From: Atherix ibis
Lineage: Eukaryota; Arthropoda; Insecta; Diptera; Athericidae
Direction of reading: 5' to 3'
DNA: 64,000 nucleotides
Assembly (NCBI GenBank): GCA_958298945.1
Contig: OY282607.1
Span: 89,349,270 to 89,413,269, forward strand
Positions 32,216 to 43,829 of the stretch are shown one piece after another. Within the stretch, counting starts at the first letter, position 1. The number at the start of each line of letters is the position of its first letter. The position numbers were made by a program, and so were the translations under genes. The notes below the pieces were generated by a model that saw nothing but the letters and a program-made list of their open reading frames with translations, did no database searches and was not told the DNA's origin.

Positions 32216-34689
32216 TTAGTTAAGATATACTTTAACTTATTAATATCGAAAATTTACTTTTAATTAAAATCGAATATGATTAGTTTGAGTTTATCGTAAA
32301 CAACTAGCTGCCAATATTATCCAATAGAAAAATTAAACCACCCCAACCAGATTGCTGTTTCTAGCTCCATAGCTATTTTGTTATTTTTATATTACAAACT
32401 CATTATGGTTGCAATAAAACTTTCCTCTACGAACAAGATTAGACAATAACTTCGTTTTTACGACACCATTCAGAGTTAAGTTTCTAATCGAAAATTTCCA
32501 AGCTAATTTCAAACTTTTTATGATGGAAACGATTTTCTTCCCATCGTACGCAGATTTTGCGTAAAGCTCCCCAAACGCACACAATAGATTCCTATACATC
32601 TCTCCATTCACCGGTGTTGATCCTACAAGTACAAGGATTCATATTATCCTTTTATAATCTTCGTTGCTCTTCTATTATTATAAAATATCTTCGAAAGAAT
32701 CCTAATTTTTTCTTTATTTCCTATTTTTTAATATGCTTCGAATGAAAATATGATAAGAGAAAAAATAAATAAAATTTTCCAAAAGACTTTAAAAATACAA
32801 TAAATTTTCAACTCTCATAAAGCAATTATCCTTTATTTTAGAGCTCAACAATAAGGCGCAAGCCATATCGTTAAATTGTTGTAATATTTCGTCGATTGAA
32901 TGGGATTCAATGGATGAGACCTTCTGTTACATAGACGATGAGCTGAAAATTTCGTATCATGTCATAGTAAAATTTTATGTCAGCCGAGCATGCGATAATA
33001 ATTTTCAAGTTTATTGGAGGAATATTAAACATTGATAAGCTATTATTAAGAAAATTTGGTTTAATAATTAAAATATGACTGACTGGGATGCTGGGATTAT
33101 CGCTGGCAATTCTTTGTTATTTCAGAGATTATTTTATTATATAATCGTTTTCAGTTTTCATTAAGTTTTTGGGGGCCAAATAAATTTCGAATAAAAATAC
33201 TTTCATCAAATTACCAAGAAAATATGTGGGCCATAATCTATTTTTGTATAAACAAACATATTTTTATAAAGCTTTTACAGCTTTATTTTATATTTCCAAC
33301 AAATTTCCTAATAGTATTAACCAAAAGGTTAGCAATATTTTTAAATAAAATATAAATTAAGAAAAAGTCAAATATATTATCATTATCTGATCTAATAAAG
33401 TAATTATTCAATTGAAGCCATTTCCTTTGTACGATATTAATTTGAACAAAAGTACATAATACTTTATTGAACAGAAAAGTAGAAGACTTTATACTTAATT
33501 CTTATTAGATAAATATCATTATTGATAAAATAAATTCGAAATAATTACGAGATAAATTAATTAATCGATTTTTAAGGAAGCTACTAATTTTTATCTAGAT
33601 AGTAAACAAAAGTAGATAGCAGAGCCATTCAAGTGTAATTAAAATTAAGTTATTGTCGGTTTAGTAATTAAGTAAAATATTGCGAAGATTTTGGAACATT
33701 ATAGAAATTACCAATGTTGACTTGAATTAATTTTACTTAAGAAAAAGAGGATTTTTCTTCTTACTAATAAAATGACAAATTACAGTGCCATAACCTTTAA
33801 AGTAGTTTAAAAAAAATTATTGAATAAATCCTAATGATGCCAAAATAGATAAATTAAGTAATAATTCAATTTTATATTTTCAAAGCATATCAAAAGTTCA
33901 ATGTCCTGTTCAGAACTCAGTGCAGTGTCCTTATAAAATCATTCACCCCAACATGGTCCTCATCTATAAGATTACTCTCCACTTAAGCTAGAAGATGTCT
34001 GATTACACTACGCTTAATACAAGAACGTCAATTACAGTCATTTAAAAATAAAAAATAAAAACATTAATAACAGTAATAAGGACACCTCATTCAAACAATC
34101 CACGAAAAATGGCGGCCAAATGTGTCGTTGAACCCAAATTTTCGTAATTACTTTTCGTTGATGTGACGATTGAAGATGCAAAAAATCCTTGCTAAAAAGG
34201 GATCCATTACGAATTCACTTCAGTTTAAATCTTTTGATCACAGTTGAAAAATATGATGATATTTTCTTTGACTTATACTCATTTTGCTTTTTCATTTATT
34301 CAAATAAAATCACTCAAATTTTCATGCAGAGCAACTTCATAAAAATGGAAAGGTAACGCCATGAATCACCAAATTTCACGTTACATTATTTCAAGCACTC
34401 CAAAATGAATCCTGCAAATTTGTAAAACTCATCATACATTTTGATTGTGGAGTATTTACAAAGAAATTTAATTTCATATCCAAATCCTTGTGAAGGGTGA
34501 AAAAAACCATTTCCATTTCACTGATTAATTTTGTACAATTTCAAAGTATTGCAATTTTATGTTGGAATATTTGTATATCCTTGTAAGGATAATTGCAAAC
34601 ATTAATGTTGAGTTGTATTTTATATGTACAAAAACCAACGTTTTAACTGTTTTTATTAAGAAATTATAATTTTTCTTTATTTAAAAATT
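32216..34689. other. Spacer between the inverted minisatellite arrays
   Basis: AT-rich, with no gene, transposon or repeat recognised on either strand. The open frames at 32387-32611 and 32557-32745 overlap in opposite strands and have no motif. Confidence 0.5.
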
Positions 34690-36190
34690 TACTAACAATT
34701 TGCATTTGAAAATTTTACCAAAGAATTTTACCGAACATTTTTACGAAACATTTTTAACGAAAATTTATACAGAAAATTTTTACTGACAATTATTACCGAA
34801 AATTTATGCTGAATATTTTTACTGAAAATTATTGGCAAACATTTTTCATGGAAAGAGATTACAGAAAATTTTTACAGATAATTTTAACGAAAATTTTTAT
34901 AGACAATTTTTATCGAAAATGATTACCAAAAATTATTACTGACAATTTTTACCGAAAATGATTACCAAACATTTTACCGAAAATTATTATAGAAAATTTT
35001 TACTGAACGAATATTTTTACCGAAAGTTATTGCCAAAAAATATTTTTATAGATAATTTTTAAAAAAATTTTTTTGGACAATTTTTATCGAAAATTTATAC
35101 CAAAAATTTGTACCGAACATTTTCACGCAAAATTTTCACCGAAAATTTGTACAGAAAATTTTCACGGAAATTTTGTTACTGAAAATTTATGCCGAATATT
35201 TCTAGCAAAAATTTGCACCAAAAATTTTGACGACAATTTTTACCGAAAATAATTACCGAAAATTTTTATAGATAATTTTTACCTAACATTTTCACCAAAA
35301 ATATTTACAAATAATGTTCACCGAAAATATTTACAGAAAATTTTCACAGAGCAAATTTATGCCGAATCTTTTTACTGAAAACGTTTAACGAAAGTTTTTA
35401 CCGACAATTTTTACCGAAAAGTTTTACTGAAGCTTTTTATTGAAAATTTACGCCGAATATTTTTATCAAAAATGATTACCAAAAATTTTTACAAATAATT
35501 TTTATCAAAAATGTTCACTGATGGTTTCTACCGAAAATTTTTACTGAACATTTTGACCGAAAGTCTTTATCGACTTAAAAAAGTTCTACTAAAAATTTAT
35601 GCCGAATATTTTTACCGACAATAGTTACAGAAAATTTTCATGGACAATTTTTATAAAAAATAATTTTTGCCGAACATTTTTGCAGACAATTTTTACCGAA
35701 TATTTTTAGAGAACATTTTCATCGAAAATTTATGCCAATTATTTTTACAGAAAATAATTACCAAAAAATATTTACCGAAAATTATTACCGAAAATTTTTG
35801 CAGACAGTTTTTACCGAAAATTTGAACCGAAGTTTTACCGAAAATTTTTACCGAAAATTTTCACAGAAAATTTGTACGAAAATTAATGCCGAATATTTTT
35901 GCCATAATTGTTTACCAAAAACTACAATATTAACGAAAATTATTACGGAATATTTTTACAGACTATTTTTAACATAAATTATTACCAAAAGTTTTACCGA
36001 ATATTTTTTTATATTAAAAAAATATTCGGTAAAACTTTTGGTAAATTTTGCCCGAAAGTTTTTACCGAAAAGTTTTTGTAAAAATTTTTACCAAAAAGTT
36101 GAACTAAAAATGTTCACAGAAAATTTTTATAGAAAATCTTCACCAAAAAGTTTTACAAAAAAAATTTCACCAAAAAATTTTGTTGGAAAA
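34690..36190 (-). repeat. Minisatellite array 2, inverted orientation of the 13-bp unit
   Basis: Units read ACCGAAAATTTTT on the plus strand, the reverse complement of array 1, over about 1.5 kb. All are degenerate; I saw no homogeneous core. Frequent variants are TACAGAAAATTTT and TGCCGAATATTTT. Together with array 1 it makes an inverted pair whose arms span 30.5-36.2 kb. Confidence 0.9.
35982..36044. repeat. Perfect inverted repeat, 29-bp arms, inside minisatellite array 2
   Basis: Left arm 35982-36010 begins TTACCAAAAGTTTTACCG. Right arm 36016-36044 is its exact complement. The loop is ATATT. It contains one unit in each orientation, so the inversion is local. Array orientation returns to normal after it. 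Confidence 0.92.
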
Positions 36191-39100
36191 TGTTTTTAAA
36201 CAATTTATTTATATTTTTTTATGAAAAAAAGCAGAACTGAACAATTTTTTAGTGTATTAAAATCTGTTAAAAAATAATACATTTAGCAAAAGTCAAATAT
36301 TCAATTTTTAAGACAAGTTTGATGAAAATAAACTCAGCGTTGGATGAACTACGATCTTTGACACCTTGTTCAGCATAGCTAAAAAAATCTACAACACAAA
36401 ATGTTTTCTAACAAAACATGAAATTTTTGTTTTAGTATATTTATCGACAATATTTCTGAACTCCTGTTAAAATATGAAAGTGTTTGGGTCATCAGAGTTC
36501 TGTGAAAAACTCTTGGTCATTTCAGCATAACAACAATATCGTGATCTATTTGGTGGATCTCTGCCAAAAATTATGTACTTAAGCACTTCAATGGGGTTGT
36601 AAGTGTTCATTTAGAAAGGTAACACGTACTTTACATGGAAAGAAAAATTTCAATCATAATGTTTTTTTTTCTCGTACCCAGTCAATATGAATAGTTTAAG
36701 AAGTTGACAAAATATTAGAATTCGGTGTGAATTAACAGAAAAAATTACTAGAAATCGTGTTGAGTTTGATGGTGAATCCGCTGTTGATTCATCAATGAAC
36801 ATGGAAAAGGCGGAGCTCCAAATCATGTGCTAAGTTTGACCCTTCACAATATACTGTGAAAAATGAGGGTCTTGGTTAAATGTGGTTACATCTTTGAAGA
36901 ATAGTCGAATTTGTCAAATGCTCATCATAAACTTTTTGAATTTTGTTTACGTTAATTCCCTCCAATCTCCGAATATCCTCAAAACAGATTCATAGCCAAG
37001 AATCTGTAGAATATCGCATTTCAAATTGTACAAATAAGGTGACATCAATCCATTCATATGGAAATTAATATTCAACTATTTTTGTTTTTATAATAAATCA
37101 TCCTAAATGATATGCGATTATTATTAAAGGTTCAAACTTGATTTATAAATACCACCCACACTATATGATTCCGGTTACTTGTAGGTAATAATTTGATAAA
37201 TTTGATTTCTTGTTTTTAAAATAGATTTTTTTCCAAAATTCTTACATTTAGATATTTAGTTTCTTATTTTCAAAATCATCGATCAAATTTAAAAGTTGTC
37301 AAATATTGTATTTTTTTAGAAGTCTTTAAGCACACGTTCCCTGCACTTTATTATTCTCAGATTAAGATTAATTATTTTATAAAATCAAATAATGAATTAG
37401 GTTTAAAATTTTTTACAGAGGTGGATATGAGAATAAATTTATTAAATTTATTTCTGAAATTTCTGATCAGCAGTTATCTACTATAAATAAAAAAAAAATA
37501 GTATAAGATACTAAAATTGAAGATAAATGAATGTTAACTCAAAGAAAAAACTAAATAAAAATGATCATACCAAAAAGAAAAAATTCCACAACATCAATAC
37601 CTTCGGCAAATTTGTTTAAAGTTGATACATTTTAAGCAAAACTGATAGACACATGCCAGAATTTTAAAAAATCACAGATGTTTGCTGAATTATCAGCGAT
37701 CATATTTAGATCTACGATGACCAAGGTTTTCATACTAATTCGATCAAATCACAATAATCACTGAACAACTAATTCGATCTAATCGTGTGAGTTGAAAATG
37801 GAAAATAGGATTGCAAACCTGCAGCTCTTCTAACAATAAGGACGAAAATCCCAAACGAGCAGGGTAAATCTCGTAATTTAAGAACAGATGTGCACGACGA
37901 GTGGGGATTAGCGATCATGTCGATAGGTGCCATACATCTGTCACAAGATCCTTGAAAAATTAGGATCTTCTTACCTGTTGAGACTCTTTACTCCCATTAT
38001 ATTTGTGTCCTTCGATTTTTTTTTACCTTCGATAGCATTTTGTTAAGCCTTTTCAAAATCCTTCCTTACTGTCAGTATATTCCCTATTTTATTAAAACCA
38101 TCCAAATAAATGGCAGCGAACTTATGGTATTTTTTACCTTTAAAAAAATTGTTCATTATAAGGCGTAGGAGTGCATCTCTGTTTTTGGAATAATTTGAGA
38201 CTGGATACGTTTTGAAACTGGATACGTTCCAGTATTGAGAATTTACCAAATCGATTGAATTGAAGGTCTTGAGTGTAAGGTGATCGTTCTTATTGATTTG
38301 TAATGGATTTACCTATCTCTGAAGCCAGGATAATATTGTCTAGTCAAAGGTATGTTCTTCTTTATTGATTTTATTTATTTTTCATTTTTTTTCCCATTTA
38401 ATAAAAAATATCCTTAGTTCCTTTTTTTTATATCCGCAGGGTTTTAACAGATTTATGATTTGTTAGCATCGAATCGTTTGTTTAATATTTAATCAATTGG
38501 AAATAATCGATCAGAGGAAAAATTCCTTTTGATGTTCGAATTAAATTCGTAGAAAATTTTCAATATTTTTGCCTCTATTTTTAATCAGTTTTTCCTGAAT
38601 TGAAATGTTTCTTTACAAATATTTTAGAACAGTGATTTTCAATTTTTTCTTCCTTGCCTCTAAAAAAAACCCCATTCCCCTATATCTATTCTGTTTGTTA
38701 TTATTAACAGTTTTTTTTTTTAATTTAAAATTTAACATTGGAAAAGAAGGAAAAATACACAATATATTAAAAAAGCTTTTCAACCAACATTTCTTCATTT
38801 CTAAATTTTTTTTTAAGAAAAAAGCATTTCTTTTATTTTAAAATTTTCTAATATAAAATTTTTCTGTTCATTGATTTTGAAAATAAAATTCCATTCATAA
38901 TTCTACTGAAAGAGAATAATAATAAAAAAGTACAAAAATTTCATAGAAAATAAAAAAAAATCAAAGGAGCAATAAAAATCTATTATCAAATTTAGATACT
39001 TTATGCCAAAGAAAGCTTCCTTTTGGCTGGCCAAAAATCCTTCGATTCATTTGAAAGGCTTCTATTTGAACTTAAATTAAATTTTGCAACTTTCTTCCCA

Positions 39101-40837
39101 GTTGAATAGGCAAATTTTTCTATCTTTTTCCTTCTTTCTATAGAAATAAATTTCATTATAGAAATGGAAAAAAAGCAGTTTACTTATAAAAAAAAGGAAA
39201 ACGAATAAAATGTTCCATTACACAAAAGAAAAAGGTAACAAACAAAATCTACTACTTTTACTAATACTATTATAGGAAAATAGTGCAAAAAGGAGAAAAT
39301 TGTTCTTTTTATTGTAAAAAAAAAAAAAAAAAAAAGGATATGGTCCTAAGGAATTACGGAAAAAATAGTAAACAAAATCATGACAGAAAAAGGCTTTACA
39401 ACAAAAGCTTTTGCAGGCTAAGATGAAGAAAAAAATATTCAAAGGAACTAATATACGAGTATTTTTTTATTTTTTTATACTATGGTATATACAAACAATA
39501 GTAATAATATTATTATAATATTTTTAGGCAAAAGGACTTCTTACAAATAACTTTAAATTTGTAGTTATTGACCAAAAACTAATTTTATATAACCTTAAAA
39601 CTTGGTCTTGTTGAGCATTCATATTTATGCACTCGAATTACGTGAAGTAGTCTCAATGGTTGAACTTCAACAAAAAAAAAAGGACGAAACGCTTCACTGA
39701 ACTAAAGGATAGGTGTATATATCGATAGATGTAAAAATTTGTGAGGAGCAGCCAAAAAGATACCATTGAGATGAAAAGGATTTTACTTTTTCCATTGAAT
39801 AAAGTTTTGAGTGTTATTTGATTTACGAAAAAGTATTCTTGATTTTCTAACTGAACTGTTACAATTCCATAGACGTATTCCTTACTCCCTCCTTTTTCGG
39901 TGATTTATTTTCTTCACTATCCTTTGGGTATACGCTGAATTTATTAAACTTAACTCGAGAATAGTCTATAAGAGTCTATATTAAAAATATAATAATAAGG
40001 ATTTGACTATAAAAGTCAGATTAACTCGAGACTATTGCGGAGAAATTTTTCTAAAAAATCCTTTTAAATAAAAAAAAATTGTAAATATTTGGAAAATTTC
40101 TTTATCAAATAAGCCCAGTATGAGGAGTGAGAAAAAAATTAGTGAGAGTAATTTGGCAAGAAAATAGAAATCCGGTAACTACGCGATCCCATAAAATTTG
40201 AAAATGTAATTTGCTCAACATTGAAAACTGACAAAAATGTAGAATGTTTTAAGGATTTCTTTATAAAAAGCAAAAAAAACCTCGTGAAAAGAAAAAATTG
40301 TGGAATAAGTGAGGCCTCTTGTGAGTTTAATTTGAATCCTTTTAAGCTTCATCAAATTTTGACTTAATATTTGTGCATGAAAAATGTTTATATCAAAATG
40401 CTGCAATCGGAAGAACATGCGCCTCCTCGACACCATCGAAAAGGATCCAAATTCCTTCAGCCGTGTGATAACTCGAGTATGATCCAGAAATAGAACGTCA
40501 AAGTGAAAAGTTGCATATAATTCAGGTTTCAGTAAAGAATTTTTGCTCCAAGAAAAATATAGAGAAAACAAGATTTTTATTAATAAGTCCCTCAAAACTA
40601 ATGAGTAAGTCGCTGAAAGCCTTAGAATAAGAGATTTTTCGCGTTAAATTGGACATTGAAGACACTTAAATGCTCAACCATGATAATGGCTCTTGTCACT
40701 AGGACATCTCTATTAATTAGATTGTTGTCGATAAAGTGGATTATTTTAGTCCTTCAGTCCTTTTTGTGGAGGATCGAAAAATATTTAAAAAGTGTTCACC
40801 TTTCTACTGTCGATAACATCAAAAGAACTGGTAAAAA
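36191..40837. other. AT-rich stretch, no gene recognised
   Basis: Low-complexity A/T tracts dominate 38.4-39.5 kb. Somewhat less AT-rich patches at about 36340-36960 and 37780-38000 give no family motif in any frame. The open frame 40215-40595 (minus) is F/L/K-rich without a motif. Confidence 0.5.
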
Positions 40838-40869
40838 AGTTTTCTTGCTAGAAAACTAGCAAGAAAACT
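40838..40869. repeat. Short perfect hairpin, 14-bp arms
   Basis: AGTTTTCTTGCTAG at 40838-40851 pairs with 40856-40869 around AAAA. The CTAG/TTGCT words recur near the 42.5 kb hairpin on the other side of the mariner. Confidence 0.8.
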
Positions 40870-41016
40870 AGTAACCCTTTTTAACATCAAAAGGATTGCA
40901 AGTTTTCTTGCTTGCTACTTTACTGACTGCTGTACTAGAAATAATGTAATCGCTTCATTCGCTACTAGTTTTTAAGCCTGATTTTAGAAATAAAACCGAT
41001 TATATAAGGTGTAGTA

Positions 41017-42210
41017 ACAAGAAATCCATTATTTTTGCATTAAATTGAAGGTTTTATTTAGCATAGATAGAATGATACGATTAAGGTCAAATATGCACCG
41101 TTTTGTTCGATAACTTATTGCCATTTTGGAGGTAATTTCATAATGCCTCTCTCATAGAAAACCTTGTCCCTATTGGCAAAAAACTGGGACAGTCGATTTT
41201 CACAATCTTCTCTTGAGGCGAATTTTTCACCTGCAAAATCATTCGTCATAGACAGGAAGAGGTGGTAATCACTTGGTGTCAGGTCCGAACTATAAGGTGG
41301 ATGCATAAGAACATCCCAACTAAGGTCCCGGAACTTCTGGCGAGTCACTTTCGATGTATGCAGCCTGGCGTTGTCCTGATGGAACACAATTCCGCTCATA
41401 TTGGCCACAGCTGGCCACTTCTGGGCGATTGCTTCTTTCAGACGGTCCAATTGTTGATAGTATAGGTCCGAATTAAGAGTTCGGCCGTAGGGGAGCAGCT
41501 CATAGTAGATGATTCCCTGCCAATCCCACCAAACACACAGCAAAACCTTCCTGGCTGTCAATCCTGGCTTGACCACGTTGTCGTAAGTGACCCACTTTTT
41601 ATCACCAGTAACCATCCGCTTCAGAAATGGATCGATATTGTTGCGATTCAGCAGCGATTCGCAGATGGAAATTCGGTCCATGAGGTTTTTTTTTGCGATA
41701 ACTTGTGTGGCACCCATACATCGAGCTTGTTTTGATATCCAGCCTTATTTAAGTGGTTCCAAACGATTTTTTGTGCAATGCTGAGCTCCTGGGTCGAACT
41801 CGTCGATTTCCATTATTTTATCGACATTTTCGACAATTGGATTTCCTGAGCGCGGTGCATTTTTGACATCAAAATTACCGGAACGGAATCGACGAAACCA
41901 AAATTGCGCGTGATTGGCTGTTACAGTATCAGGACCATAAACACTATTCACATTTTCAGCTGCCTGGCTTGCGTTTTCGCCTTTATCGAAGAAAAACTGT
42001 AAAATATGGCGTATTTTCTCTTTGTTGGTGTCCATCTTTGACGCGTGCTAAAAAAATACTGAGTTAAGTAATCATAAAACTAAATTTGAAGTTAGTACAA
42101 AATCTTATCTTTTTAACGCCATCTAGTACAATCCGATCGCACTTTTACAACGGGAGATACAGACTCCTAAAGCCATCTATTGGCAAAATAATGGATTACT
42201 TTTAAAGGGT
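41017..42210 (-). mobile_element. mariner transposon, SETMAR/Hsmar1-like or cecropia-like lineage
   Basis: Both ends carry AATCCATTATTTT followed by TGC/GCC as inverted repeats (41023 onward, and complement ending 42197). The outermost bases are diverged. TA dinucleotides at 41015-41016 and 42211-42212 are the probable target site. The element is close to 1.2 kb, within the normal mariner range allowing for small deletions. Its DNA and protein are clearly distinct from the mariner at 24.6 kb. Confidence 0.8.
41115..42035 (-). pseudogene. mariner transposase, frameshifted
   Basis: The N-terminal part (Met at 42035, MDTNKEKIRHILQFFFDKGE) carries the first helix-turn-helix (ASQAAENVNSVYG) and HAQFWFRRFRSGNFDV. 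It then drifts into a shifted frame around 41745-41770. A nine-A run near 41690 (plus-strand T run) gives another frame change. The catalytic part (41115-41717) has MVTGDKKWVTYDN (first D, codon about 41601-41603). VFHQDNARLHTS holds the second D (about 41373-41375) and PPYSSDLTPSDYHLF the third D (about 41268-41270). The last two are 34 residues apart, the DD34D signature. The second HTH and linker between the two frames are deleted or unreadable. The C-terminal end GIMKLPPKWQ stops slightly early. Confidence 0.87.
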
Positions 42211-42476
42211 TAATAAACCTTTATTTTTCATGCTAGTTTTGCTGCTGGTTTAAATGAGTACCATTGAGAATACATCATTTGATCACGTGATCTTCATGAG
42301 TAAATATAATTAAAAAATGTAAATTTATTTACATTTACACTGTCACTGAGCATTTTACATTTCTAAAACAGCTAGAAATCCAACTTAAAAACAAGCATAA
42401 TAGAAAGCCAACATGCATAGAAACTAGCACAAAATCAAGCACCGTAACCAGATTTAAAACTAGTAGCAAAACTAAC

Positions 42477-42539
42477 AGGTAAACAAGCACAAAAGCTAGG
42501 CGGCTTAATCAAGATACTAGCTTTTGTGCTTGTTTACCT
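42477..42539. repeat. Perfect inverted repeat, 23-bp arms, 17-nt loop
   Basis: Left arm 42477-42499 (AGGTAAACAAGCACAAAAGC...) and right arm 42517-42539 are exact complements. CTAG plus AAGCA/TGCTT words in the arms recur for several hundred bases on both sides of the 41-42 kb mariner. Confidence 0.9.
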
Positions 42540-42789
42540 AATACAAGGCCATCGTTACTAACAAGTATTGGTCAGTAAAAGGGATACCTATGATTTACCA
42601 GCCGCTCACACTCCTTCTATCCTTTTGATCTAAGTTCATGTGATATATTTCTATTCTCTAAGATTAATAAACTACTTAAGATAACATTATTTTAATACTG
42701 TCAATAATATCGAATTGAGGGTAACCGAGAAGCTGAAAGCGATTCCATTTGAATCTTTCCAGCACTCTACAGACGGCAAAATACCACCT

Positions 42790-43770
42790 TGATCAAAAAG
42801 TTACCGGAATTTATTCAGAAAATTAAAAATACAAGTTTATTCATCTAAATCTATATTGTCCCCTTCAAAGTAATCCCCATCGACTTTAACACACTTAAGA
42901 CAGCTCTTGATCCAATCCTCGAAACATTTTTTATATTCGGTTTTCGGTATGTCCATCAGTGCTTCCTGCGATTTTTCCATTACTTCCTTTCGGCTGTTGA
43001 AACGCGTTCCCCGTAATGGTTTTTTAACTCACAGGGAGCCAAATCAGGTGAATTCGGTAGTTGTTGGATGGTATTTGTTGCATTTTTCGTCATACAATAA
43101 ACAAGAGTACGAGTATTATTGTCACCCAAATAATACTCTTTGTTTACTGTCCGGCCTTCTGGCAACAATTCATGATGGACTACACCGTTGTAATCCATGA
43201 AAACCGTGAGCATTGCCTTCTCTTTTGACTGAAAATGACGTGGTTTTTTTGGTCTCGGCTCTGGATTGCGTGTCGTACTCATAAACCTACGTCTCGTCTC
43301 CAGTAATGATCCTTTTGATGAATGTGGGATCGGATTCAGCCTCGCAAATCATGTCTTTTGCGACGTCAACACGGTCTCTTTTTTGCATGAAATTGAGGTC
43401 TTTTGGCACCAACTTTCCTGCTACACGACGGAAACCCAAATCATTAACCAAAATGTCTTGGGCGGATCCATAGGCAATATTCAAGTCCTTTGCAATCTCT
43501 TTGATGGTTAATTTGCGGTTATTGACCAACATTTATTATACTTTATCAATGTTTTCATCGGTTTTCGATGTCGATGGTCTGCCCTTTGCATTCATCATCT
43601 TCGATTGACTCACGACCACTTTTGAATCGCTCGTGCCACTGGTAAATGACCATTTTCTTAAAAGAATCGTTGCCGAAACACTTTTCTAACATTTCCAACG
43701 TTCGCGCACCATTAAATCCGTTTTTTACGCAAAGTTTAATACAAGTTCGTTGTTACAATTTTAAATCCAT
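42790..43770 (-). pseudogene. mariner-family transposase of the GVQW3/FLJ37770-like lineage
   Basis: The start is probably the ATG at 43770 (MDLKL, then a stop). CVKNGFNGARTLEMLEKCFG and MVIYQWHERFKSGRESIEDD form the N-terminal HTH. The frame 43287-43532 has the second HTH (LTIKEIAKDLNIAYGSAQDI), KLVPKDLN and RIITGDET (first D). A stop then replaces the usual Trp. The next frame (42980-43282) holds PRPKKPRHFQSKEKAMLTVF and VVHHELLPEGRTVNKEYYLG. It then jumps to KNATNTIQQLPNSPDLAPCE, so the segment with the second catalytic D is deleted. A further gap removes the residues after PC. The C-terminal CFEDWIKSC and VDGDYFEGD (about 42855-42910) are intact. I could not define terminal repeats. Confidence 0.82.
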
Positions 43771-43829
43771 TTCTAAAATTGTAAAAAATCGCCAACACAC
43801 ACAGAGATAGATGTACTCTTGGCTACGTT

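Noticed and set aside
30490..36190. CRISPR-like array
   Set aside because: The 13-bp units are contiguous, with no unique spacers, and the genome is eukaryotic; this is minisatellite DNA.
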